A stretch of DNA of 64,000 nucleotides. Source: Lachnospiraceae bacterium (lineage in GTDB: Bacteria; Bacillota; Clostridia; Lachnospirales; Lachnospiraceae). Each line of letters starts with the position of its first letter. Positions within the stretch are counted from its first letter, which is position 1. The stretch spans positions 1 through 64,000 of the forward strand of contig JAKSPO010000004.1 of NCBI GenBank assembly GCA_024404675.1, given 5' to 3'. Of this stretch, positions 54,453 through 63,342 are shown one piece after another. The notes beneath the pieces were generated by a model, which had not been told where the DNA came from, ran no database searches, and saw only the letters and a list, made by a program, of their open reading frames with translations. Position numbers and translations under genes: made by a program.

Positions 54453-55649
54453 TTGGAAAGACTTATTTTTCATATCGATGTAAACAGTGCATTTCTCTCC
54501 TGGACCTCCGTGAAACGGCTTCGGAATGGGGAGTCCGACCTTCGCCTTGTACCTGCCGTCATCGGCGGTGATGCACAGACGCGAAGTGGCATCGTTCTCG
54601 CAAAATCAATTCCCGCCAAGCAGTTCGGAATCGAAACGGCGGAGCCACTCTCCATGGCACTTAGAAAATGCCCCACCCTCGCCATCGTCCCGCCCGAGTT
54701 CACCTGGTACAGACAGTGCTCTAAGGCCTTCAAGGATATCTGCAGAGAATATGCTCCCGTCGTCGAGGAATACTCTATCGACGAGGTCTTTCTCGATATG
54801 ACAGGCACCGGCAAGATCTATCCGGACCCGATCAAAACCGCTTACGAAATCAAGGACCGGATTCGCGACACCCTCGGCTTCACGGTCAATGTCGGTATCG
54901 GCCCGAACAAGCTTCTGGCGAAGATGGCCGGAGACTTCGAAAAGCCTGACAAAGTCCATACACTTTTCACGGACGAGATTCCTGCGAAGATGTGGCCGCT
55001 TCCCGTAAGAGACCTTCTGTATTGCGGCCGTTCCACCTCGGAGCATCTGAATACAGGCGGCATCTATACCATCGGCGACCTCGCAGGTACTGACCTTACC
55101 ACACTCAAAAAGCTGATGGGCGACAAGGCCGGCGAAGCGCTCCATCGTTCCGCGAATGGTATCGACGAAAGTGTCGTTTCGGATGTGTACGGTGACGCCA
55201 AGAGCTACAGCATCGCTACAACCGAGGATGAAGACATCACCTCATTTGCCCGTGCGGATGAGATTCTTCTCGAGCTTGTGGATACGGTTTCGAAGCGCCT
55301 TCGAAGTGATGAGATGTACACGACCTGCATCGCAGTAACCGTCCGCTATCTCGACTTTAAGACGCGCTCGCACCAGAGAAGACTTGAGGATGCGACGAAT
55401 ATTTCCCGTGAAATCTACGAAACCGGACGGCGGCTTCTTCGAGAGCTTTGGGACGGTCACACCCCGCTACGTCTGCTCGGCATCGCGTTAAATGATGTCA
55501 CAAAGGACGACAACTCCCAGCTTTCCCTTTTTGAAGACAATAACCAGCAGCGTGAGAAGCATCAGCTGATGGACCGCACGATGGACAGTATCCTGAACCG
55601 GTTCGGAAAGGGCAGCTTAAAAAGAGGCAGCTCCATAAAAAAGCAATAA
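54453..55649 (+). CDS. dinB: Y-family DNA polymerase IV
   Basis: This 398-residue translesion polymerase starts with TTG after AAGGGG. HIDVNSAFLSW holds the first metal Asp and EEYSIDEVFLDMTG the second; a thumb and little-finger domain follow. The QLSLF sequence near residue 374 is a beta-clamp-binding motif. It begins just after the trkAH terminator, so some read-through may express it; no separate promoter was found. Confidence 0.93.
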   Translation: MERLIFHIDVNSAFLSWTSVKRLRNGESDLRLVPAVIGGDAQTRSGIVLAKSIPAKQFGIETAEPLSMALRKCPTLAIVPPEFTWYRQCSKAFKDICREYAPVVEEYSIDEVFLDMTGTGKIYPDPIKTAYEIKDRIRDTLGFTVNVGIGPNKLLAKMAGDFEKPDKVHTLFTDEIPAKMWPLPVRDLLYCGRSTSEHLNTGGIYTIGDLAGTDLTTLKKLMGDKAGEALHRSANGIDESVVSDVYGDAKSYSIATTEDEDITSFARADEILLELVDTVSKRLRSDEMYTTCIAVTVRYLDFKTRSHQRRLEDATNISREIYETGRRLLRELWDGHTPLRLLGIALNDVTKDDNSQLSLFEDNNQQREKHQLMDRTMDSILNRFGKGSLKRGSSIKKQ

Positions 55650-55651
55650 AA

Positions 55652-55692
55652 GGACCAACGGCTCTGTGATTCACTCACCGAGCCATTGGCCC
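55652..55692 (-). terminator. Terminator of hsp20
   Basis: CCAA-C-GGCTC (55655-55664) pairs with GAGCC-A-TTGG (55680-55689). On the minus strand CCTTTTATTGCTTTTTT follows. Confidence 0.75.
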
Positions 55693-55738
55693 AAATCATT
55701 TACTTAGCAGGTTCTATTTCTAAGCCGCACCGGGCAGA

Positions 55739-56200
55739 TTAACCGTCGATCGAAATGAATCTCTTCTCTTCAATCTCAGGCTTCGGTTCCTTCTTGGCCA
55801 CCGTAATCTTCAAGACACCGTTGTCGAACTTCGCCTGAATATCCTCCTCGGTAACCTCCTTACCTACATAGAAGCTACGGTTGCAGGAACCGTAGTAGCG
55901 CTCTCTGCAGATGTACTTACCATCCGGCGCCTTCTCCTCGTCCTTCACCTCGTTGTTCGCATGAACGATCAGGTATCCCTTCTTCAGTTCCGCCTTCACA
56001 TTCTCTTTCGCATAGCCGGGAAGCTCCATCGCAAGTTCAAATGCCTTCTCGGTCTCCTTCACATCGGTCTTCATCAGGCCGTTCACCGGGAAGCCCACGC
56101 GCTGCATCGGCTTCAAAGCTTTGGAAGCTCTGTCGGTTCCGAACACATCCTCAAAGAAATCATCAAATAAGCTATCATTAAAAATACCGGGCATAAACAT
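55739..56200 (-). CDS. Hsp20/alpha-crystallin small heat-shock protein
   Basis: This 153-residue chaperone has the alpha-crystallin domain: AFELAMELPGYAKENVKAELK, then YGSCNRSFYVGKEV and DNGVLKITVAKKE (the GVL motif). Its N-terminus MFMPGIFNDSLFDDFFEDVF is typical of this class. It binds unfolded proteins. A CIRCE operator and consensus promoter lie 100 bases upstream (56289-56328), so HrcA should repress it. GGAGG precedes the start. Confidence 0.95.
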   Translation of the reverse strand: MFMPGIFNDSLFDDFFEDVFGTDRASKALKPMQRVGFPVNGLMKTDVKETEKAFELAMELPGYAKENVKAELKKGYLIVHANNEVKDEEKAPDGKYICRERYYGSCNRSFYVGKEVTEEDIQAKFDNGVLKITVAKKEPKPEIEEKRFISIDG

Positions 56201-56288
56201 AAGTCATATCCTCCTTGAATATTAAAATTGGATTCCGGAATGATTCCCACTCGAACCATGTTCGTTATCATTCCCTCGTTCTGACTAT

Positions 56289-56328
56289 GTTATACCACTT
56301 GTTAGCACTCGTGTCAAGTGAGTGCTAA
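56289..56328 (-). promoter_or_regulatory. CIRCE operator with embedded promoter for hsp20
   Basis: TTAGCACTC-N9-GAGTGCTAA (56302-56328) is a perfect CIRCE element, the binding site of the HrcA repressor. On the minus strand TTGACA (56312-56317) lies in its 9-base centre and TATAAC (56289-56294) follows after 17 bases. HrcA binding would block polymerase. The element starts six bases beyond the tetR stop. Confidence 0.95.
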
Positions 56329-56333
56329 CATTT

Positions 56334-56996
56334 TCACATTTTCTTCACATTCTTCTTTTTGCGCCCCTGTAAAAGCTTTACAATTCCGTCATAAGCCTTC
56401 TCCCGGACAGGTCTTGCATCCTTGATAAGAAGCTCTGCATACATCGCTGCCTCTTCCTCCGAACGTCCGAGCATCGTTCCAAGCATGGTAAGGTAAAGCT
56501 TCTCAAGTGCCTCATACTCCCATTCGCTACATTGCTTGAGATAATCGGGAATCGCACCGACTGCGACCCGGATCCGAAGCTTTGCTTCACGCTCCTCCGA
56601 AGCACTAAGGAGCTTCGCTAGATACGCCTCGGCAATTGTACGTGTTTCGTGGAGTGCAAGCCCTTCCCGGTAGATTCCGAGCAGATTCTCATAAAGTGCT
56701 CCGCCCTGAAGGATCATATCTAAAAAGGCCAACGCCCCGAAGAACGAATCCTTCTTCGCCGATAGCTTCACCGCCTCCTCATAATTCTTCTCAAATAAAA
56801 CGGACAGAAGCTCAGAAAGAATCTCCTGCTTTCCGGAGAAATTGCTGTAGAACTTACCGGTCGTGCAGCCGGCCTCCGCCGCAAGCATTTTCATAGAGGT
56901 CGCCTCATAGCCGTCACGCAAAAAGGCGCGTGCGCTTACCAGAAACAGTGCCTCCCTGGTCTCCTGCTCCTGCTCGGGTGTTCTTGCCTTGGACAT
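56334..56996 (-). CDS. TetR-family transcription regulator
   Basis: This 220-residue regulator has a TetR helix-turn-helix at its N-terminus (REALFLVSARAFLRDGYEATSMKMLAAEAGCTTGKFYSNFSGKQEIL, about 18-65) and an all-helical ligand/dimer domain. The start at 56996 follows GGAGGAG. Its stop codon lies just before the CIRCE element of hsp20. It is divergent from plsY; its targets and ligand are unknown. Confidence 0.9.
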   Translation of the reverse strand: MSKARTPEQEQETREALFLVSARAFLRDGYEATSMKMLAAEAGCTTGKFYSNFSGKQEILSELLSVLFEKNYEEAVKLSAKKDSFFGALAFLDMILQGGALYENLLGIYREGLALHETRTIAEAYLAKLLSASEEREAKLRIRVAVGAIPDYLKQCSEWEYEALEKLYLTMLGTMLGRSEEEAAMYAELLIKDARPVREKAYDGIVKLLQGRKKKNVKKM

Positions 56997-57029
56997 GGCT
57001 CTCCTCCTCAAAGATATTTATTTTATGTA

Positions 57030-57058
57030 AAGACATTTTTCGGAAAATGTAGTATAAT
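57030..57058 (+). promoter_or_regulatory. Promoter of plsY
   Basis: AAGACA (57030-57035), a 17-base spacer and TATAAT (57053-57058) lie 74 bases before the ATG. The leader has a GTGGTTC/GAACCAC dyad (57066-57104) that could form a hairpin. Confidence 0.65.
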
Positions 57059-57131
57059 CATCTCGGTGGTTCCAAAGTCGTCCCTTCGTTACGCCTAGAA
57101 CCACTTAATCCCCAAAGGAGATTTTACTGAC

Positions 57132-57740
57132 ATGATTTATGTTCTGACTGCACTTGTTGGATATCTGGTCGGCTCCTTCAGCACCGCAAAGCTGATTGGC
57201 CGCATAAAAGGAAAGGATATTTCCGCCGGCGGAACAGGCAACCTCGGTGCCTCCAACACTACCATTCTCCTTGGCTGGAAATGCGGCGTTCTTGTCGGCG
57301 CTGTCGATATTCTGAAGGGATTCTTTACGATTCTACTGACACTGCTTCTCTCGGATTTCAATATCCCGCTCGGCCTTTGTGCAGGTGTTGCGTGCATACT
57401 CGGGCATATCTTTCCGTTCTATCTTCAGTTTAAGGGCGGCAAAGGCTTTGCCACACTCATCGGTGTGATCTTCGGCTTTGACTGGAAGTTCGGTCTTCTG
57501 GTCGTGCTTTTCATCTTTCTGATCACCTGGATCACGGATTATATCGCCCTAGCTACCTGTACGACCGCTGTGCTCTTCCCGATTCGTGTATATTTATCCA
57601 CCAAAAGCCTGATTGCTTTAAGCATCGTTCTTCCGGTCATGCTCGTTGTCATCCTGAAGCACCGTTTAAACTTCCGCCGTATCTTCATCACCCGTTCGGG
57701 CGAAACCGGCCTTTCACAGCTCATTCACAGAAAGCACTAA
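57132..57740 (+). CDS. plsY: Acyl-phosphate glycerol-3-phosphate acyltransferase PlsY
   Basis: This 202-residue membrane enzyme uses acyl-phosphate to make lysophosphatidic acid at the start of phospholipid synthesis. It has the conserved GSFSTAKLIGRIKGKDI loop, GGTGNLGASNTT and the GHIFPFYLQFKGGKGFAT loop expected of PlsY. Its end overlaps the convergent methyltransferase by four bases. Confidence 0.92.
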   Translation: MIYVLTALVGYLVGSFSTAKLIGRIKGKDISAGGTGNLGASNTTILLGWKCGVLVGAVDILKGFFTILLTLLLSDFNIPLGLCAGVACILGHIFPFYLQFKGGKGFATLIGVIFGFDWKFGLLVVLFIFLITWITDYIALATCTTAVLFPIRVYLSTKSLIALSIVLPVMLVVILKHRLNFRRIFITRSGETGLSQLIHRKH

Positions 57741-58516
57741 CGAAGCTTAGCGCGGTACATAAGGATTGCTGCGGCAATTGCCGCATTCAGCGATTCTGCC
57801 TGTCCCTCCATCGGGATTCGTACGCGCACATCCGAAAGCTCGGTCGCGGCATCACTAAGACCATTTCCCTCATTACCAATCATAATTCCATAGCGTTCTC
57901 CGTAAACAGGCTCGTCATAAGGTACCGAGCCTTTTAGGTGTGCCGCAAAAAGGCGAACGCCCTCATCCTTCAACGCACGAAGCGTCTCGCAGAAGTCATC
58001 CACATACAAAAAAGGTACCCGGAATATCGCGCCCATCGTCGCACGTACAACCTTCGGGCCGTATGCATCCACCGAATCCGACGATAGAATGATACCGCCG
58101 ATTCCCGCTGCCTCTGCGGTGCGAAGCATCGTTCCAAGGTTCCCGGGGTCCTGTAGCGTCTCCAGAAGAAGCAGTCCCTTCCCGGAAGAAAGCATGTCAG
58201 AAAGTGTACGCTTCGGCATCCGCACGATGCAAAGCACGCCTTGCGGTGTTACCGTTTCCGCTACGGCGCCGAAAGCCTCATCCGTAACCTCCTCATAAGG
58301 ACACACGGAAAGAAGTGCCTGCTCCTCGCCGGATAGCCCCGAGAGCCCCTTCTGCGACCAATAGGCCTTCACCAAAAGCTCCGGTGCCTGCGTCGCAATC
58401 TCAAAAAACATCTTCTTTCCTTCACAGACGAAGACGCCGTCCTCTTCCCTCGCACTTTTCTTCTTAAGAAGCAGAGATATGTATTTCAACTGGCTGTTGT
58501 TCTTCGCGGTAATCAT
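57737..58516 (-). CDS. SpoU-family RNA 2'-O-methyltransferase
   Basis: This 259-residue protein has an N-terminal substrate-binding domain (QLKYISLLLKKKSAREEDGVFVCEGKKM) and a SPOUT knot: LLLLETLQDPGNLGTMLRTAEAAG, then IMIGNEGNGLS and IPMEGQAESLNAAIAAAILMY. These are the three SpoU motifs. It probably methylates rRNA or tRNA 2'-OH; the target is uncertain. The ATG at 58516 with GGAGTG upstream is preferred to the ATG at 58570. Confidence 0.92.
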   Translation of the reverse strand: MITAKNNSQLKYISLLLKKKSAREEDGVFVCEGKKMFFEIATQAPELLVKAYWSQKGLSGLSGEEQALLSVCPYEEVTDEAFGAVAETVTPQGVLCIVRMPKRTLSDMLSSGKGLLLLETLQDPGNLGTMLRTAEAAGIGGIILSSDSVDAYGPKVVRATMGAIFRVPFLYVDDFCETLRALKDEGVRLFAAHLKGSVPYDEPVYGERYGIMIGNEGNGLSDAATELSDVRVRIPMEGQAESLNAAIAAAILMYRAKLR

Positions 58517-58673
58517 GTTAACACTCCATCTGTCGCCCAAATCCTGACCGTTTTCGGTCAATGCGACCATACATTTCTATTATAAGCGAAAAGGCTTTGC
58601 AAATCAATCTGTCGTTTTTGGGCATTTTTTCGCAGATTTTTACATACGAGGGGATTTACGGGCGGAAAAATTT

Positions 58674-58702
58674 TTGAATTATTAATTTTTTTATATTATA
58701 AT
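58674..58702 (+). promoter_or_regulatory. Sigma-A-type promoter of the DHH-TIR pair
   Basis: TTGAAT (58674-58679), a 17-base AT-rich spacer and a perfect TATAAT (58697-58702) lie 54 bases before the start codon. Confidence 0.8.
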
Positions 58703-58756
58703 AGGGAAGATGTTTGCTGTGTCTGAGGGTTCATTATACGCGAAAGGGAGAATATT

Positions 58757-60265
58757 ATGCAGCTTACCGATTTACTTATTTATGACAACATAACCATTCA
58801 GTGCCACGATAATCCGGACGCGGATGCGCTGGCCTCCGGCTTTGCTCTGCACACATATTTTAAAGAGCAGGGGAAGACGATTCGCTTCATCTACGGCGGG
58901 CGGAATCAGATTGCAAAATCAAGCCTTCTTCTGATGAAGGAGTATCTGAACATACCCGTGGAGTATTGTAACGACAAGGAGGCTTCGTTTCCGGGGCTTC
59001 TGCTGACAGTTGACTGCTGCCACGGCGAGGGTAATGTGACCGATTTTCACGCCGAACAATATGCGGTCATCGATCACCATCAGTGCGAGACAGGCATTGC
59101 ACTTGCGGAAGTCATGCCAACGCTCGGCAGCTGCTCAACCCTTTGCTGGTCCATGATGCGTGATGTGGGATTTGATTTCACGGGACGCACGGAGCTTGCT
59201 ACCGCACTTTACTACGGATTGATGACCGATACCGGCAATTTCGCCGAGCTGCATCATCCCTTAGACCGAGATATGCAGGACAGCCTCGTCATCAATCGTC
59301 CGTTAGTCAATCAGTTTTATAACTCGAACATCTCCATCAGGGATATGGAGATTGCCGGCAGAGCAATGCTCGATTATCAGTTCTACGAGGACTACAATAT
59401 CGGTTTGTTCCATGCCGAAGAATGTGACCCGAACCTGCTTGGTCTGATCAGTGACCTGACGCTTCAGGTGGACCGTTTCAGCACCGACCTTGTTTACAAC
59501 GAGGTACCCGGCGGCTATAAGCTTTCCGTGCGAAGCTGCACAAAGTACGTGCATGCCAACGAGCTCGCCACATTTCTCGTCGGTACCATCGGTTCCGGCG
59601 GCGGACATATCAACAAAGCCGGCGGCTTTATCTCTGCTTCCAAATTCGCAGCGGAATATCCCGACATGACGATTTCCGAATACCTGTGCGAGCGGGTGAA
59701 GACTTATTTCACACTAACGAAGATTATCGATGTCAAGAACTACGAACCGGACACAAGCGGCACGAAGCTTTACAAAAAGCTTCCGATTCCCTTAGGCTTT
59801 GTGAATCCGTTAGACATCCTTCCGCTTGGAAGCCGCTTTATGATCCGTACCTTAGAGGGCGACCTCGATATGACAGTCGATGGCACCTTCTATATTATGA
59901 TTGGACTGAAGGGCGAGGTATATCCGCAGAAGATTGAGAAATTTAAGAGTGCCTACACCGTACTGGATGAGCCGTATCAGCTCGAAACCGAGTACTATCC
60001 TGTGCTTCGCAGTCATTCGGACGGTCGCATCTTCAAGCTCGAGCGTTATGCCCGCACCTGTCGTTCCGCCGGCGGCGCACAGATTCTTGCAAAGCCGCTC
60101 GACTGTATTCTTAAGCTGTTCACCGAGTGGGATCCCGACAGCTATTACCTCGGAAAGCCCGGGGATTATCTTGCCTGCCGGGAAAGTGATCCGAAGGATA
60201 TCTATATCATCGAGAAGGATATATTCGCAAAAACCTACACACTTGTTGAGGAGGGGGAAGTATGA
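58757..60265 (+). CDS. DHH/DHHA1 phosphoesterase with C-terminal PGDY-like modules
   Basis: The first 290 residues or so carry all the DHH-family metal sites: HDNPDAD (17-23), TVDCCH (Asp86), IDHH (106-108), MTDTG (Asp158), and the DHHA1 loop GSGGGHINKAGGF (279-291). Active NrnA- or GdpP-type enzymes cleave pApA, c-di-AMP, short RNAs or similar nucleotides. The C-terminal half (about 330-502) looks like two copies of a beta module; the second begins PGDYLA (about 468) and ends IFAKTYTLV. No membrane helix is seen. Its stop overlaps the TIR gene start (ATGA), so the two are translationally coupled and probably act together. The substrate is unknown. Confidence 0.9.
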   Translation: MQLTDLLIYDNITIQCHDNPDADALASGFALHTYFKEQGKTIRFIYGGRNQIAKSSLLLMKEYLNIPVEYCNDKEASFPGLLLTVDCCHGEGNVTDFHAEQYAVIDHHQCETGIALAEVMPTLGSCSTLCWSMMRDVGFDFTGRTELATALYYGLMTDTGNFAELHHPLDRDMQDSLVINRPLVNQFYNSNISIRDMEIAGRAMLDYQFYEDYNIGLFHAEECDPNLLGLISDLTLQVDRFSTDLVYNEVPGGYKLSVRSCTKYVHANELATFLVGTIGSGGGHINKAGGFISASKFAAEYPDMTISEYLCERVKTYFTLTKIIDVKNYEPDTSGTKLYKKLPIPLGFVNPLDILPLGSRFMIRTLEGDLDMTVDGTFYIMIGLKGEVYPQKIEKFKSAYTVLDEPYQLETEYYPVLRSHSDGRIFKLERYARTCRSAGGAQILAKPLDCILKLFTEWDPDSYYLGKPGDYLACRESDPKDIYIIEKDIFAKTYTLVEEGEV

Positions 60266-63237
60266 GTCTGAATAACGTCAAATACGATGCATTTATCAGT
60301 TACCGCCATTCCGAGAAGGATAAAGCGGTCGCTATGCAGCTGCAGCGTAAGCTTGAGTCCTTTCGACTTCCGAAGGGGGTAACCTCAAAAAGCGGCAAGA
60401 CACGTATCGAGCGCGTATTTCGCGACCAGGACGAGCTGCCGCTTTCCAGTAATCTTGCCGATCCGATTACCGAAGCACTCAGAAATTCCGAATATCTGAT
60501 CGTCATCTGCTCTCCGCGCCTGCCGCAATCCGAATGGTGCTTGAAGGAGATTGAAACCTTTAAGGAAATGCACGGCCTTGACCATATTCTGGCCGTTTTA
60601 ATCGAAGGCGAGCCCGAGGACTCCTTCCCCGAGCCGTTACTTCACAGCACGGTACAGGTACTTGACGAAAGAGGAAATGTATCGCTTCGTACCGTCAATG
60701 TGGAGCCGCTTGCTGCCGATGTTCGTAGCAAGTCGCGCTCTGAACTCAAAAAAGCAATCGATGACGCTGTCCTTCGTATCAGTGCGCCCATATTCGGCCT
60801 GAACTACGATGATCTGAAGCAGCGTGAGCGTGAGCGTCGCATCCGCCGTATGATGACCTTCTGGGGCTCTGTCGGTGCCGCTGTTACACTCTTCGCAATC
60901 GTAAGCTCCGTTCTCCTTGTGAAGATCACCAGACAGAACAACATGATTGCAGAGCAGTACGACGAGATCAACAAGCAGAACGAGGACATCTTACAAAAGC
61001 AACAAGAAATTCTATACCAAAGCTACGAAATCAATCAGCAGAAAGAAACACTCGAGGAGCTCTATCAGAAGGCGGCCGTGGAAAATGCCAACCTGATGGC
61101 CGGTGTTTCCGCAGGACTACTTTCCGACGGACGCCGTATGGACGCCATCTATGCAATTCGCAGTGTGCTTCCCGAGACAAGGGCGAATTCCGAAACCTAT
61201 TCCCCCGCTGCGCATCTTGCATTAAGTGAGGCGCTTCATCCTTACAGCTACGGTCGTGATCTGTTGCCCACAGCAACACTCGATGTGGAGGGCGGAATCT
61301 CCGAATATTCCTCTTCCCCGTCGCTTCAGTATGTTGCGGTACTGAACAAATTCCACGCACTTTCCGTATTCAATACCGACACAGGCGAAAGTCTTGCACT
61401 TCCGACGTTTCTGACCGATACCTACTGGAATGCTGTCTGCTTCGTTTCCGACAACGACCTGCTTCTGGTAGGCACACAGGGACTTTGCCTGTATCGTCTC
61501 AATTCCACTTCGGTCACTACGCTTGACAGCCGCTCTCCGGAAGAAATATATTATGACGGTTCTTCCGACAAATACCTGTTAGTATTCCATAACAGCCTCG
61601 AGGTGCGAAGCGTTTCCGACCACTCCATCGTAATGCCCTTCAACTTTCCCGGTACGTCCGGACGCTTTGACGGCACTATCACTCCGGACGTGAGCGATGA
61701 CAACCGTTACCTTTCATTCGCCTGCAAGAGCGCACTTGGTGAAGAGGATTCGGCGTATGCCATTGTTCTCGATACCGTGCAGAAGCAGGTTGCTTACATG
61801 AAGGAGTTCCACAATCTGACGATAGGCGCTCTTCCCATCAGCTCCGGCAGACTTTACTTCAACTGGTACACCAAATTTACAATTACGTCCCAGTTTGTAT
61901 CCCACATAGAATGTATCGATCTCGAAAGCGGACAACAGCTTTTCGCCATCGAAAATGATATTTTGACACATAGCACCTATCTTGATGAGGCTAACCGCAT
62001 CATGACAATGGTCGGAAGCAATGAGGTGCGAAGTTATAATATGGATACGGGCGAACGTCTCGGACATATCACCCTGCCGTCTTCTGTTTTAGAATGCTTC
62101 CATCCGCTCAAGGAACCGTATCTTTACATATTCTGTAAGGATGGGTCAGTGTTACTTTACAACTGCTGTACTTACGCAGCGATATTTTATACGGAGTATA
62201 TCTTCGCCTTCCTACCCGGAAAATCGATGCAAGCGGTTGATTTCTCTATCAACAAGGCAGTGATTCAGTTCCAGAACGAAGATTATTTTTCGGTATATCG
62301 TCGCGTAGCGAACAACGAGCGGGAGCGTCTGTGCGATCTTCCCGATGTATCCGGATTGCTCGTCTACTCGACCGACGGCGCGCGAGTGCTACGCCTCTCC
62401 CCTGCAGAAGACCGGACCTATCTTTATAATTTAATTACCGGAACGTCCCTCCTGCTAGATGATGCATATTCAGAGTACTATTTTGTAGAGAACCTGGAAG
62501 AGTACTTGATTGCAGTTGGTCCGGACGGACTCTATCGTATAGACGCCGCGACCGGCGAAACGCTTGATTATCTCTCGAATCCTGACAATTCCAATGGCTT
62601 CTGGCGTCCTGCAAGCCCCGGCAACAGATATTTCTGGTACCAGTCCAATGGTTCCTATATGCTGTACGATGTCGAGACTCTGTCTCTGAGCCATACAACC
62701 AGCGATAATCCTATCGGGTTACAGATTTCTGATGCAGATAATCTCTTCGCAGTGCTCACCGATAATTCCGTGGACCTTCATATGTTCAATTCTCTCGATG
62801 AGGCCTACGGCTCGATTCCGTTGTCTCGCCACCTTGTCGATCACCTGCTATTCAGCTCCGATGGAAAATACCTGTTCATTGCTTTCACCGGCGGCTACGT
62901 GGAGGTCTACGATGTCAGTACCTTACAGCTTGCGAAACGTATCTATAATCTGACTGTTTCCAAGACAACAACCGTTTACTACTACGAGAATGCAAAGATT
63001 TATGTCATGTCCGATCACGACAATCTGTATGTTCTCACAGATTCGCTTGATGTCATTACTAAGGTTTCCGACGGCTTCCACTACAGAAGCATTGATAACA
63101 GCTTCTACATCATCACTGGCAACTATGCATTCCGCCTGCCTTATTATTCCTACGAGGCACTCATCCAGAAGGCAGATAACGCGTTGCAGAACTACAAGGT
63201 TTCCTCCTACTACGAAAGAAAGCTCGGTATCGATTAA
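60262..63237 (+). CDS. Membrane-anchored TIR-domain protein with coiled coil and propeller-like C-terminus
   Basis: This 991-residue protein starts with a TIR (TIR_2) domain, MSLNNVKYDAFISYRHSEKD, with RDQDELP and SEWCLKEIETF. Glu96 of the WCxxE motif is where TIR NADases have their catalytic Glu. A basic RERERRIRRMM stretch and one membrane helix (about 198-221) follow, then a Gln/Glu coiled coil (about 222-275) and a 700-residue region of repeating beta-strands with SSDGKYLFIAFTGGYVEVYDV-like units, typical of WD40/YVTN-type propellers. The N-terminal TIR part would be cytosolic and the propeller outside, but the topology is inferred. It is coupled to the DHH gene and followed by a terminator. 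The function is unknown. Confidence 0.9.
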   Translation: MSLNNVKYDAFISYRHSEKDKAVAMQLQRKLESFRLPKGVTSKSGKTRIERVFRDQDELPLSSNLADPITEALRNSEYLIVICSPRLPQSEWCLKEIETFKEMHGLDHILAVLIEGEPEDSFPEPLLHSTVQVLDERGNVSLRTVNVEPLAADVRSKSRSELKKAIDDAVLRISAPIFGLNYDDLKQRERERRIRRMMTFWGSVGAAVTLFAIVSSVLLVKITRQNNMIAEQYDEINKQNEDILQKQQEILYQSYEINQQKETLEELYQKAAVENANLMAGVSAGLLSDGRRMDAIYAIRSVLPETRANSETYSPAAHLALSEALHPYSYGRDLLPTATLDVEGGISEYSSSPSLQYVAVLNKFHALSVFNTDTGESLALPTFLTDTYWNAVCFVSDNDLLLVGTQGLCLYRLNSTSVTTLDSRSPEEIYYDGSSDKYLLVFHNSLEVRSVSDHSIVMPFNFPGTSGRFDGTITPDVSDDNRYLSFACKSALGEEDSAYAIVLDTVQKQVAYMKEFHNLTIGALPISSGRLYFNWYTKFTITSQFVSHIECIDLESGQQLFAIENDILTHSTYLDEANRIMTMVGSNEVRSYNMDTGERLGHITLPSSVLECFHPLKEPYLYIFCKDGSVLLYNCCTYAAIFYTEYIFAFLPGKSMQAVDFSINKAVIQFQNEDYFSVYRRVANNERERLCDLPDVSGLLVYSTDGARVLRLSPAEDRTYLYNLITGTSLLLDDAYSEYYFVENLEEYLIAVGPDGLYRIDAATGETLDYLSNPDNSNGFWRPASPGNRYFWYQSNGSYMLYDVETLSLSHTTSDNPIGLQISDADNLFAVLTDNSVDLHMFNSLDEAYGSIPLSRHLVDHLLFSSDGKYLFIAFTGGYVEVYDVSTLQLAKRIYNLTVSKTTTVYYYENAKIYVMSDHDNLYVLTDSLDVITKVSDGFHYRSIDNSFYIITGNYAFRLPYYSYEALIQKADNALQNYKVSSYYERKLGID

Positions 63238-63260
63238 CCCGCGCCGAGACCATAAATACA

Positions 63261-63300
63261 AAAGGAATTCTCCCCCCGTAACCGGTGAAAGAATTCCTTT
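63261..63300. terminator. Bidirectional terminator between the TIR gene and prfA
   Basis: AAAGGAATTC (63261-63270) pairs with GAATTCCTTT (63291-63300), followed by TTATT. It separates convergent genes. Confidence 0.88.
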
Positions 63301-63342
63301 TTATTATGCCTTTTCAATTGTTTTGAAGGGGTCGCCGACGGT

